A stretch of DNA of 50,810 nt from Gammaproteobacteria bacterium. GTDB lineage: Bacteria; Pseudomonadota; Gammaproteobacteria; Thiohalobacterales; Thiohalobacteraceae. The notes under the pieces are model-generated. The model did no database searches and had not been told where the DNA came from. It saw only the letters and a list, made by a program, of their open reading frames with translations. Every line of letters begins with the position of its first letter. Position 1 is the first letter of the stretch. The stretch covers positions 1 through 50,810 of the forward strand of contig JACREG010000071.1 in the NCBI GenBank assembly GCA_016218375.1, given 5' to 3'. Made by a program: the position numbers and the translations under genes. Shown here piece after piece: positions 32,197 through 40,441 of the stretch.

Positions 32197-33106
32197 GGTA
32201 ACACACGTCAGCCGTCGCTTCGGCGAGGTGCAGGCACTCGACGGTGTGGATTTGCGCGTGGCGCAAGGCGAGGCACTGGGGCTGATCGGCCATAACGGCG
32301 CCGGTAAAAGCACGCTCATCAAACTGATGCTCGGCCTGTTGCATCCGGATCGCGGCGAGATCCGCATCGCCGGCCAATCCCTGCACGGTCCCGCCTATCG
32401 GACATTACGTCGGCAGATCGCCTATCTGCCCGAGAATATCGTGTTCTACGACAATCTCAGCGGGCTGGAGACGCTGCATTTCTTCGCCGACATCAAGGGT
32501 GTCGCGCGCAGCGACTGTCCGGCGCTGCTCGAAGAAGTCGGGCTTGCGCATGCGGCGCGGCGCGCCGTGCGCGGCTATTCCAAGGGCATGCGTCAGCGAT
32601 TGGGATTCGCTCAGGCCCTGCTCGGCAAACCCACACTGCTGTTTCTCGACGAACCCACCACCGGCCTCGATCCGGAAGGTATCCGCGAGTTCTATGAAAT
32701 TCTGCGCACGCTCAAGATGCGCGGCGTGACCGTCATTCTGTCCTCGCACAACCTCGCGCAGATCGAAGACCGGGTGGATCGCCTCGCGCTGCTGCGTCAG
32801 GGCCGGCTCAAGGCCACAGGCACGGTCAAGGAACTGCGTGCCGGTTTGAATCTGCCTTTGCTCATCAGTCTCAAGCTGCGTAGCGGTGGCGTGCAACCGT
32901 TGCGGGATGCGTTTGCCGCCATGACGGATGTGCAGTTGCATCTTGACGATGGCATTGCCGAGATCCGCTGCGAACACCGGCGGAAAATGCCCGTGCTGGC
33001 GGCGCTCGGCGGCTTGGTCGATTGGGTCGACGACGTGGATATCCATGAACCGTCCCTGGAGGATGTGTTCCTCGGCTATGCGGAGGCTCGCGATGGCGAT
33101 GCTTGA
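32177..33106 (+). CDS. nosF: NosF, ABC transporter ATP-binding protein
   Basis: NosF supplies ATP hydrolysis to the NosFY transporter for NosZ maturation. The 309-residue protein has Walker A GHNGAGKST, signature YSKGMRQRLGFAQ, Walker B LLFLDEPTTGLDP and the H-loop SSHNL. The C-terminal ~90 residues form the regulatory part common to NosF. The start is TTG at 32177, overlapping nosD by 20 bp; no other start gives a full N-terminus. Its TGA lies inside the nosY start region. Confidence 0.94.
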   Translation: MNTPTVEVTHVSRRFGEVQALDGVDLRVAQGEALGLIGHNGAGKSTLIKLMLGLLHPDRGEIRIAGQSLHGPAYRTLRRQIAYLPENIVFYDNLSGLETLHFFADIKGVARSDCPALLEEVGLAHAARRAVRGYSKGMRQRLGFAQALLGKPTLLFLDEPTTGLDPEGIREFYEILRTLKMRGVTVILSSHNLAQIEDRVDRLALLRQGRLKATGTVKELRAGLNLPLLISLKLRSGGVQPLRDAFAAMTDVQLHLDDGIAEIRCEHRRKMPVLAALGGLVDWVDDVDIHEPSLEDVFLGYAEARDGDA

Positions 33107-33923
33107 GTTCAAGCAGATGTTCGCGGTTGCGCGCAAGGAATTTCACGACCGTCTGCGCAGCCGTTGGGCATTGACCGTCGCGGCGGTGTTCACCGTGTTT
33201 GCGCTCAGCATCGCCTATTTCGGCGCGGCCCAGCAGGGCGCGGTCGGCTTCCGCGGTATCGAACTCACCATTGCCAGTCTGGTCAGCCTGGCGATTTACC
33301 TGATGCCCTTGATCGCGCTGATTCTCGGCTACGATGCCGTTGTCGGCGAACGCGAACGCGGCTCGCTGGATCTGCTGCTGTCGCTGCCGATCACACGCTT
33401 CGAATTGCTGCTCGGCAAATACCTCGGGCTGGCCGGCGCGCTGGCGCTGGCGACGCTGCTCGGCTTCGGACTCGTCGGCATCGCCATCGGCTGGCAGGGC
33501 GGACAGTATGCCCTGTTCCATTATGGCGGTTTCATGCTGAGCGCCTTGCTGCTGGGCATGGTGTTTCTGAGTCTGGCGCTGATGGTATCGACCTTTGCGC
33601 GCGGCAAATCGGCGGCCAGCGGTGCGGCCATCGGCCTGTGGTTTGTGTTCGTACTGATCTACGACCTCATGCTGCTGGGCGCCTTGGTGGCCAGCGAAGG
33701 TGGCTTGCCGGCGTGGCTGGTATCTTTGCTGGTGCTGTTCAACCCGACCGATATCTTCCGCCTGCTGAACATCTTCAGCCTGGAAGAACTGAAATCCCTG
33801 TACGGATTGGCCACGGTGGTACCGGACGCCCTGACCGAGGCGTGGGTGCTCGGTCTGGCGATGGTCGCCTGGGTGCTGGCGCCGTTGGCTGTGGCCTACG
33901 CGAAATTCCGGTGCACGACTTGA
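33093..33923 (+). CDS. nosY: NosY, ABC transporter permease
   Basis: NosY is the membrane subunit of NosDFY. The 276-residue protein has about six hydrophobic helices, and its N-terminal FAVARKEFHDRLRSRWAL is typical of ABC-2 permeases of the Nos type. GERERGSLDLLLSLPITR lies between helices 2 and 3, as in the family. The ATG at 33093 follows GGAGG (33082-33086); the ATG at 33099 is also possible. It overlaps nosF by 14 bp. Confidence 0.93.
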   Translation: MAMLEFKQMFAVARKEFHDRLRSRWALTVAAVFTVFALSIAYFGAAQQGAVGFRGIELTIASLVSLAIYLMPLIALILGYDAVVGERERGSLDLLLSLPITRFELLLGKYLGLAGALALATLLGFGLVGIAIGWQGGQYALFHYGGFMLSALLLGMVFLSLALMVSTFARGKSAASGAAIGLWFVFVLIYDLMLLGALVASEGGLPAWLVSLLVLFNPTDIFRLLNIFSLEELKSLYGLATVVPDALTEAWVLGLAMVAWVLAPLAVAYAKFRCTT

Positions 33924-33952
33924 ACGCTCTAAATTCAATGAGGGGAACGACG

Positions 33953-34459
33953 ATGGGCACGTTTGGCCTGTATGCAATGCTGTTGAGCGCGCTGCTGATG
34001 AGCGGGTGCGAAAAGGCCGAAGTCACGGCTCAGCCCGAGGAATTGAAACCCGGCACGGCGTGCAGCCTCGACGGCATGCTGCTGCTCGATTATCCGGGGC
34101 CGAAGGCGCAGATCCATTACGCCAACGGTGAAACCGAATTCTTCTGCGATACGACCGAGATGTTCTCGATGCTGCTCGCGCCCGAACAACAGCGCAAAAT
34201 CTCCGCCGCCTACACCCAGGACATGGGGCAAGAAGATTGGCGCAAACCGACCGGGCACTGGATCGATGCACGCACCGCGTTCTACGTGAAAGACAGCACG
34301 TCGATGGGCTCCATGGGACCGACCTTCGCCGCCTTCGCCAAACAAGCGGATGCCGAGGCCTTCATCAAGCAACACGGCGGCACGCTGTATCGCTTCGACG
34401 AAGTGACACCGGACATGGCCGATCTGCGCGGCGGCGCGCATCACGACCACAACATGTAA
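33953..34459 (+). CDS. nosL: NosL, copper-delivery lipoprotein
   Basis: NosL is a periplasmic outer-membrane lipoprotein that binds Cu(I) for NosZ. The 168-residue protein has the lipobox MSGC (C19). ACSLDGMLLLDYPGPKAQI carries a Cys and Met in the position of the copper-binding Cys-x-Met region of NosL. NGETEFFCDTTEMFSML follows, typical of the family. A His/Met-rich tail (GGAHHDHNM) ends the protein and may also bind metal. GAGGGG precedes the ATG by 7 nt. It is the last recognised nos gene. Confidence 0.93.
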   Translation: MGTFGLYAMLLSALLMSGCEKAEVTAQPEELKPGTACSLDGMLLLDYPGPKAQIHYANGETEFFCDTTEMFSMLLAPEQQRKISAAYTQDMGQEDWRKPTGHWIDARTAFYVKDSTSMGSMGPTFAAFAKQADAEAFIKQHGGTLYRFDEVTPDMADLRGGAHHDHNM

Positions 34460-34462
34460 GCC

Positions 34463-34729
34463 ATGGCGAACTTCTACGACAATCTGAGTGCCGAGGACGT
34501 CTTCGCACTCGACGGCCTGGCACGACTGCTGCTGGAATTGCGCGATAGCCGCGCGCAACTGCTGGCGCGGCATGCGGCCAGCGACGAAGCGGATCTGCTG
34601 GAACGCATCCGCACGGGCACCGTAGCCGAACACCCGGCCTACGAGGATTATCTGGGTGCATGCGCCATCGAGGCGACTCGCGAGCAGATCCGGCTCGACC
34701 TCAAGAACTTTATGCTGGAGATAGGCTAG
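34463..34729 (+). CDS. Hypothetical 88-aa protein downstream of nosL
   Basis: The product starts MANFYDNLSAEDVFALDGLA and is mostly acidic and helical, with no signal, no membrane helix and no cysteine-rich motif apart from one Cys in YLGACAIEAT. Its ATG is 4 nt after the nosL stop, so it is probably co-transcribed with the nos operon. It pairs with the next gene, 3 bp away. I recognise no family. A role in N2O reduction is guessed only from position. Confidence 0.68.
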   Translation: MANFYDNLSAEDVFALDGLARLLLELRDSRAQLLARHAASDEADLLERIRTGTVAEHPAYEDYLGACAIEATREQIRLDLKNFMLEIG

Positions 34730-34731
34730 AA

Positions 34732-35097
34732 ATGACTCTGCACACCCAGATCGGCGAGCAACTCGTCACCGAGTTCGGCGAACGTCTCGCGGATTTGCCA
34801 CACGCAACCCACGATGCCCTGGACGTGCGCTTCGATACCGGCCTGGCCCTGCAAATCCGTTATCCTAACCTCGATGAGTATTCACTGCGCTGGAGCTACC
34901 GGGAACGGACATTGGGCATCGATACAGCGCCGCTACATGCAGAGATCGACAGCTTCCCTAATCACCTCCACGACCATGACGGACAGATTCGCGCTGATCG
35001 CCATACCCGCCCCGGCCGCCCTGCCTGGGACAATCTGCGCCCCTTGATTGCAGCACTGCTGCTCGACCCCTGGCTGAATAACGCATCGTCAGACTGA
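34732..35097 (+). CDS. Hypothetical 121-aa protein, possible TumE-like fold
   Basis: The product starts MTLHTQIGEQLVTEFGERLA and has a beta-rich middle (LALQIRYPNLDEYSLRWSYR) followed by FPNHLHDHDGQIRADRHTR, with several histidines, and ends DNLRPLIAALLLDPWL. The order of strands, an HLHDHDG block and a C-terminal helix vaguely recalls small DUF6516 (TumE-like) proteins. That is weak, and I give no function. The start is the ATG at 34732, 2 bp after the previous stop. Together with the 88-aa gene it makes a two-gene tail to nosL. Confidence 0.65.
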   Translation: MTLHTQIGEQLVTEFGERLADLPHATHDALDVRFDTGLALQIRYPNLDEYSLRWSYRERTLGIDTAPLHAEIDSFPNHLHDHDGQIRADRHTRPGRPAWDNLRPLIAALLLDPWLNNASSD

Positions 35098-35140
35098 TGG
35101 GCCGATTTCAAATCCCGCGCCGATAGTCCAGAATCGGCGT

Positions 35141-36292
35141 ATGCATAGCGCCGCACCCACACTGCTGGACATGATCGGCGGACTGATCGCCACACCGTCG
35201 GTGTCCAGCGTCAGTCCGCAATTCGATCAGGGCAACCGCCCGGTCATCGACCTGTTGGCCAACTGGCTGGACGGCCTCGGCTTCCGCGTCGAGATCCAGC
35301 CGCTCGCCATCCACCCACACAAGGCCAACCTCGTCGCCACCCTCGGCGCCGGCAATGGCGGCTTAGTGCTGGCCGGGCACACCGATACCGTGCCCTGCGA
35401 TGCGGAACTGTGGACCACCGATCCGTTCCGCCTCACCGAACACGATCAAAAACTGTATGGCCTCGGCACCTCGGACATGAAGGCGTTCCTGGCGCTGGCC
35501 ATCGAGGCGGCGCGGCGCTTCGACGCCAAGCAACTGCGCGAACCGCTGACGATCGTCGCCACCGCCGACGAAGAAAGCTCCATGGCCGGTGCGTTGGCCT
35601 TGGTCGAGGCCGGTCATCGCTTCGGCCGCCACGCCATCATCGGCGAACCCACCGGCCTGCGCCCGATCCGCACCCATAAGGGCATTATGATGGAGGCGAT
35701 TCGCGTGCGCGGACGCTCCGGCCATTCCTCCGATCCGTCCTTGGGCCGCAATGCGCTGGAAGGCATGTATCAGGTGCTGGGCGAATTGCTCGCCTGGCGC
35801 GGCGAGCTGCAACAGCGTTATCAAAACCCGGCCTTCAACGTCGCGGTGCCGACGCTGAACCTCGGTCATATTCACGGCGGCGACAATCCCAATCGCATCT
35901 GCGGCGCTTGCGAACTGCACATCGATATCCGCCCGTTGCCCGGCATGGACCTCGACGAACTGCGCGGCGAAATGGAACGGCGCTTGAGCCAACGCTTGGC
36001 CGGTAGCGGTCTGGAACTCGACGTCGAACGCCTGTTCGTCGGCACGCCGGCGATGGAAACGCCGGCCGGCGCGCCCATCGTGCAAGCCGCCGAACGCTTG
36101 ACCGGGCATGCCGCCGAAGCGGTCGCCTTCGGCACCGAAGGACCGTATTTCAACGCGCTCGGCATGCAGACGCTGATCCTCGGCCCCGGCGACATCGAGC
36201 AGGCGCATCAGCCCGACGAATACCTGCGCCTGGACCGGATCGACCCGACCGTGGACCTGTTGGAAAAGATGATTGGGGAGTTTTGTTTGTGA
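35141..36292 (+). CDS. argE: Acetylornithine deacetylase
   Basis: ArgE removes acetate from N-acetylornithine to give ornithine in arginine synthesis. The 383-residue M20-family protein has LVLAGHTDTVPCD (zinc His/Asp), YGLGTSDMKAFLAL (bridging Asp), ATADEESSMAGA (catalytic and zinc Glu) and IIGEPTGLRPI. FGTEGPYFNALGMQTLILGP is near the C-terminus. The dimerisation domain spans ~180-290. It overlaps argA by 4 bp (GTGA), so the two are translationally coupled. Confidence 0.94.
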   Translation: MHSAAPTLLDMIGGLIATPSVSSVSPQFDQGNRPVIDLLANWLDGLGFRVEIQPLAIHPHKANLVATLGAGNGGLVLAGHTDTVPCDAELWTTDPFRLTEHDQKLYGLGTSDMKAFLALAIEAARRFDAKQLREPLTIVATADEESSMAGALALVEAGHRFGRHAIIGEPTGLRPIRTHKGIMMEAIRVRGRSGHSSDPSLGRNALEGMYQVLGELLAWRGELQQRYQNPAFNVAVPTLNLGHIHGGDNPNRICGACELHIDIRPLPGMDLDELRGEMERRLSQRLAGSGLELDVERLFVGTPAMETPAGAPIVQAAERLTGHAAEAVAFGTEGPYFNALGMQTLILGPGDIEQAHQPDEYLRLDRIDPTVDLLEKMIGEFCL

Positions 36293-37617
36293 AAAAAACC
36301 ACTGACACCTGCGACTTCGTCACCGGCTTCCGTCACTCGGCGCCGTATATCCACGCGCATCGCGGCTGCACCTTCGTCATCGGCTTTACCGGCGAGGCCA
36401 TCGCGGACGAACACTTCGCCGGCTTGATTCACGACTTCGCATTGCTGCACAGCTTAGGCATCAGGCTGGTGCTGGTACACGGCGCGCGGCCACAGATCGA
36501 ACAACGTTTGAAGGAACGCGGCGTGGAAAGCCGCTACGCCCACGGCCTGCGCATCACCGACGACGACGCATTGCCCTGCGTGAAAGAAGCGGTCGGCACG
36601 GTGCGCGTCGATTTGGAGGCCTTGCTGTCGATGGGCGTGGCGAACACGCCCATGTCCGGCGCGCGCATCCGCGTCGCCAGCGGCAACTTCGTCACCGCGC
36701 AGCCGGTCGGCGTGCGCGAGGGCGTGGACTATTGCCACACCGGCCAAGTGCGGCGCATCGACGGCGTAGCCATTCGTCAGCAATTGGAAGACCAACGCAT
36801 CGTGCTGCTCTCACCGCTCGGCTATTCGCCCACCGGCGAAGTATTCAACTTGAGCGCCGAAGAAGTCGCCATGCACGCGGCCATCGAGCTGCGCGCCGAC
36901 AAACTCATTCTGCTGCTCGACGGCCCAGGACTCGCGCAAGGCCGCAAACCGGTTCGGCAACTCAGTCCCAGCGACGCGGAACGTCTGCTCACGGGTCGGC
37001 GCAGTCTGCCCGAGGATCTCGCACGCCATCTCAGCAGCGCCACGCAAGCCGCCAAACGCGGCGTGCGCCGCGCGCATCTGGTGACGCGCAGCATCGACGG
37101 CGCTCTGTTACAGGAACTGTTCACCCGCGACGGCGTCGGCACGCTGATTACCACCGACGTCTACGAAGGTCTGCGCCCGGCGACCATCGACGACGTCGGT
37201 GGCATTCTCGAACTCATCGCGCCACTCGAAGCCGAGGGCGTGCTGGTGCGGCGTTCGCGCGAACGTCTGGAAATGGAAATCGATCACTTCCTGGTGGTCG
37301 AACGCGACGGCATGACCATCGCCTGCGCCGCGCTGTATCCGTATACCGAAGAAGCGGTCGGCGAACTCGCCTGCCTCGCCGTCCATCCGGATTACCGCGG
37401 CGAAGATCGCGGCGACAACCTGCTCGCCGCCATCGAACGCCGCGCCCAGGATAACGGCGTCCGCCAGTTGTTCGTGCTCACCACGCAGACCGCGCACTGG
37501 TTCCGCGAACGCGGCTTCGCCCCCGCCAGCGTGGACGACCTGCCGGTGAAGCGCCGCGGCCTGTACAACTACCAGCGCAAATCGAAGGTGTTCATCAAGG
37601 CGCTGGAAGATCGGTAG
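36289..37617 (+). CDS. argA: N-acetylglutamate synthase
   Basis: ArgA catalyses the first step of arginine synthesis, acetylating glutamate. The 442-residue protein combines an N-terminal amino-acid-kinase-like domain (~1-290, LVLVHGARPQIEQRLKER; the feedback-sensing part) with a C-terminal GNAT domain (~300-442). That domain has ELACLAVHPDYRGEDRGDNL as the acetyl-CoA site. The start is GTG at 36289 behind GGGGAG, overlapping argE. Having argE and argA in one operon gives both ends of the acetylated pathway. It is immediately followed by a REP pair that may act as a terminator. Confidence 0.94.
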   Translation: MKKTTDTCDFVTGFRHSAPYIHAHRGCTFVIGFTGEAIADEHFAGLIHDFALLHSLGIRLVLVHGARPQIEQRLKERGVESRYAHGLRITDDDALPCVKEAVGTVRVDLEALLSMGVANTPMSGARIRVASGNFVTAQPVGVREGVDYCHTGQVRRIDGVAIRQQLEDQRIVLLSPLGYSPTGEVFNLSAEEVAMHAAIELRADKLILLLDGPGLAQGRKPVRQLSPSDAERLLTGRRSLPEDLARHLSSATQAAKRGVRRAHLVTRSIDGALLQELFTRDGVGTLITTDVYEGLRPATIDDVGGILELIAPLEAEGVLVRRSRERLEMEIDHFLVVERDGMTIACAALYPYTEEAVGELACLAVHPDYRGEDRGDNLLAAIERRAQDNGVRQLFVLTTQTAHWFRERGFAPASVDDLPVKRRGLYNYQRKSKVFIKALEDR

Positions 37618-37620
37618 ACT

Positions 37621-37690
37621 TGTAGGAGCGGCCTCCGGCCGCGAACCGGACAACCCTCCGGACTGTTCGCGGCCGGAGGCCGCTCCTACA
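37621..37690. repeat. REP-like element A, perfect inverted pair
   Basis: TGTAGGAGCGGCCTCCGGCC plus GCGAAC forms a perfect 26-bp inverted repeat around an 18-bp centre. It begins 3 bp after the argA stop codon. Partial relatives are at 734-760 and 17765-17852. Confidence 0.9.
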
Positions 37691-37704
37691 AAATAACCAC
37701 CGAA

Positions 37705-37774
37705 GGGGTCGGAGCCGAATTCCACCACCGCAGCGCTGCCGTATCCGCGCCAGTACTGTGTCGGCTCTGACCCC
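37705..37774. repeat. Short MITE-like element with GGGGTCGGAGCCGA ends
   Basis: GGGGTCGGAGCCGA (37705-37718) and TCGGCTCTGACCCC (37761-37774) are inverted with one mismatch, bounding 70 bp. CATTTCCACC follows and partly repeats. I recall such ends near REP-associated transposases, but none is present. Confidence 0.5.
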
Positions 37775-37805
37775 ATTTCCACCTAACCCCATTTCCACCG
37801 ACACC

Positions 37806-38564
37806 ATGAACACCCTGCGCTTCATCCAGATCACCGACACCCATCTGTCCGACCGCGCCGACGGCACGCTGCGCGGCCTGAACACGGCGGATGCGCTGGC
37901 TGCGGTCGTCACGCACGTCCGCGAATGTGAATCGCGCATCGACGGCGTTCTCGCCACCGGCGACCTCAGCCACGACGGCGGTACACCGTCCTATCGGCGC
38001 TTCGTGCAATTGCTCGCACCGCTCAATGCACCGGTCTATTGCCTGCCGGGAAATCACGATGCGCTCGGTCTTTGCGCCTGTGCACTGAAAGGTCCGCGTG
38101 TGCAGAGCGGCGGCCGTCGGCTCGCAGGAAACTGGCAAGCGATCTTCCTGGATTCCGCCGTGCCCGGCGCCGTGCACGGCCATCTGCGCCCCGCGGAACT
38201 CGCGCGCCTGGATAATGCCCTAAGCGAGCACCCGGAGCGGCACGCGCTGATCTGCCTGCATCACCAACCCGTGCCCATCGGCAGCGCGTGGCTGGACGCG
38301 CTCATGCTCGACAACGCCGCGGCGTTCTTCGACGTCGTCGACCGTCATGCCAATGTGCGCGGCATGCTCTGGGGCCATGTGCATCAGACCTTCGACGTCA
38401 CCCGCAACGGCGTGCGCCTGCTCGCGAGTCCGTCGACCTGCATTCAATTCAAACCGGGCTGCAACGACTTCACGCTCGACGACAAACCGCCGGGCTATCG
38501 TTGGCTGGAACTGCATGCGGACGGCGGCATCGAAACCAGCGTCGAATATCTCCACCACAGGTAA
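37806..38564 (+). CDS. cpdA: 3',5'-cyclic-AMP phosphodiesterase CpdA-type
   Basis: The 252-residue calcineurin-like metallophosphoesterase has all metal motifs: ITDTHLSD (Asp-x-His), LATGDLSHDGG (Gly-Asp), PGNHDALG (Gly-Asn-His-Asp), HHQPVPIG and GHVHQTFD. The early D-x-H and the ~250 aa size fit CpdA enzymes that hydrolyse cAMP, which would modulate CRP-type regulators. Substrate choice is inferred from family. It stands behind two repeats and has no obvious operon partner. Confidence 0.87.
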   Translation: MNTLRFIQITDTHLSDRADGTLRGLNTADALAAVVTHVRECESRIDGVLATGDLSHDGGTPSYRRFVQLLAPLNAPVYCLPGNHDALGLCACALKGPRVQSGGRRLAGNWQAIFLDSAVPGAVHGHLRPAELARLDNALSEHPERHALICLHHQPVPIGSAWLDALMLDNAAAFFDVVDRHANVRGMLWGHVHQTFDVTRNGVRLLASPSTCIQFKPGCNDFTLDDKPPGYRWLELHADGGIETSVEYLHHR

Positions 38565-38573
38565 CAGGTAGTG

Positions 38574-38647
38574 GTAGCCCGGATGAAGCGCAGCGTAATC
38601 CGGGAAAGCCCCCGGATGACGGCGCTACGCGCCTGCATCCGGGCTAC
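38574..38647. repeat. REP-like element B, inverted pair overlapping a stop codon
   Basis: GTAGCCCGGATGAAGCGCAG starts the left arm and GCATCCGGGCTAC ends the right arm. The right end provides the TAG stop (38644-38646) of the MFS gene on the minus strand. Confidence 0.8.
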
Positions 38648-39852
38648 GGTTTGGCGGACACGCTCCGACACAACCCATAACCTAATCCCGCCGCACCGGC
38701 GAGACAGAGCAACGCGCTCGCCAGCACTGTGCGCGGCGCACCGATGTGTTGCGCCGCGAAGCCCGCGAGCAGGTTGCCCAGCGGCGCGGCGCCGAGGAAC
38801 ACCATCGAGAACAGCGACATCAATCGGCCGCGCAAATTGTCTTCGGCCTGGAGTTGCAGAAAGGTATTGGTGGCGGCGACCAACGAGGTGATGGCGAAGC
38901 CGATCAGCGGCAGGGTCGCCAGGGCGAACGTGAAACTGCCGGCCTGGGAAAACAGCAGCAGATCGACGCCGGAGAACACGCCCGAGAAAACAATCACGCG
39001 CTCCAGACCCTCGTTCTGCTTGCGCTGCGCCAGACGCAATGCGGCGAGCAGCGCACCCAGGCCCGCGGCACCGATCAACAGGCCGAGTTGTTGCGCGCCG
39101 CCACCGAACACCTCGCGGGCGAATACCGGCATGAGCACTAAATACGGCGTGCCGACGAAGCTGACGAGCGCGACCAGGCCGAGCGCATAACGCAACGGTA
39201 CTTGGCGCCAGGCGAAGCGCAAGCCGGCCAGCGCGCCGCCGGTGTCGCTGGGCCGCGCGTGCATGGCGGGACGCGGGCGCATGGCGGCAAGTGCGAGCAA
39301 CACCGTCAGGAACGACACGCCGTTGATGACGAACACCGGGCCTTCGCCGAGCACGGCGACCAACGCGCCAGCCAAGGCCGGGCCGAGAAAACGCGCCAGG
39401 TTGAACAGACTGGAATTGAGCGCGATGGCGTTGGACAGTTCGGCACGCTCGACCAAGCCCGCCACCAGCGCGTGGCGCGCGGGTATCTCGAAGGCATGGA
39501 TGACGCCGAGCGACGTTGCCAAGATCAAAATATGCGTCACCTGCACATGCCCACCGAGCGTCAGTGCGCCCAGCGTGAACGCCTGTAACATCGCCAGCGT
39601 CTGTGTGGTCCAGAACAATCGATAGCGCGAATACCGGTCCGCCACCGCGCCCGCGAACAGACCCAGCAGCAGCACCGGCGCGAGATTCAGAAAGCTCACC
39701 AGGCCGAGCATGAAGCTGGAATCGGTCAGCCGATACACCAACCACGCCTGCGCGACACTCTGCATCCAGGTGCCGTGCAGCGACAGCAACTGACCGAGAA
39801 AATACAAACGGAAGTTGCGATGCCGGAGGGAGCGGGCGATGTGCAGGGTCAT
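38644..39852 (-). CDS. MFS transporter (drug/siderophore-exporter type)
   Basis: The 402-residue protein starts MTLHIARSLRHRNFRLYFLG and has about twelve hydrophobic helices. RSLRHRNFRLYFLGQLLSLHGTWM and GLFAGAVADRYSRYRLF are characteristic of the enterobactin-exporter-like (EntS/DUF894) branch of the major facilitator superfamily. It would export a small molecule across the inner membrane; the substrate is unknown. The start at 39852 is chosen by alignment with relatives. The stop codon is supplied by a REP element. The three-gene protease operon lies 16 bp upstream on the same strand. Confidence 0.85.
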   Translation of the reverse strand: MTLHIARSLRHRNFRLYFLGQLLSLHGTWMQSVAQAWLVYRLTDSSFMLGLVSFLNLAPVLLLGLFAGAVADRYSRYRLFWTTQTLAMLQAFTLGALTLGGHVQVTHILILATSLGVIHAFEIPARHALVAGLVERAELSNAIALNSSLFNLARFLGPALAGALVAVLGEGPVFVINGVSFLTVLLALAAMRPRPAMHARPSDTGGALAGLRFAWRQVPLRYALGLVALVSFVGTPYLVLMPVFAREVFGGGAQQLGLLIGAAGLGALLAALRLAQRKQNEGLERVIVFSGVFSGVDLLLFSQAGSFTFALATLPLIGFAITSLVAATNTFLQLQAEDNLRGRLMSLFSMVFLGAAPLGNLLAGFAAQHIGAPRTVLASALLCLAGAAGLGYGLCRSVSAKP

Positions 39853-39868
39853 GACGGCGCGACGCGCG

Positions 39869-40441
39869 TTACTCGCGCACCAGATAAACATTGACGGTCG
39901 AGTTCCCGCCCAGCGTATTGGGCGTGTCGAAATACAGACTGGCGGAAAGCTCGCCCTTGAGCGCCATGGTCAGGTCGTCCACGAACGCGTCGAACACCGC
40001 CGCATCGGAATAGCCCAGCACCAGCTTGCAGATGTTCTCTTTGCACTCGACCACGTCCCGGGTGATCCCGGCATACTCCACGGCAGTGCCCGCCACGTTC
40101 TGCAGTGTTTGCTGGATTTGCGCGGCCCATGCGGAATCGCCGTATTGCGTCGCGAAGCGGGCCTTGATGGTTTCGATATCGTCCAGGTCGTCGGGCGCGA
40201 TGCCAGATGTGATGAGGGGCGCGTCCGCTTGAGGCGATGCCTGTCGATCCTCTTCCGGATCGGACAACGCCTTGTCCGCCGCGCCCTCGTCCCGCTTCGC
40301 CGGAACGGCGCCGGTCTTTGCCGATGCCGACGGCGCCTCGCAACGCACGCGATCGACCAGCAGCTCCATACCCCGATACACCAGCAACGTAGCGAACAGG
40401 TTCACCACGAGCAGCGCGATCAAGATGCGTTGTCCGGTCAT
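39869..40441 (-). CDS. Hypothetical membrane-anchored protein of the matrixin operon
   Basis: The 190-residue protein has one N-terminal membrane helix (~5-25, ILIALLVVNLFATLLVYRG). An Ala/Asp-rich linker (~35-75) and a soluble C-terminal part (~80-190) with TVEYAGITRDVVECKENICK-like cysteines follow. It probably faces the periplasm. The ATG overlaps the matrixin gene stop (ATGA at 40441-40438). No family is recognised. It is the last gene of the three and may help handle the protease product, but this rests on position only. Confidence 0.72.
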   Translation of the reverse strand: MTGQRILIALLVVNLFATLLVYRGMELLVDRVRCEAPSASAKTGAVPAKRDEGAADKALSDPEEDRQASPQADAPLITSGIAPDDLDDIETIKARFATQYGDSAWAAQIQQTLQNVAGTAVEYAGITRDVVECKENICKLVLGYSDAAVFDAFVDDLTMALKGELSASLYFDTPNTLGGNSTVNVYLVRE

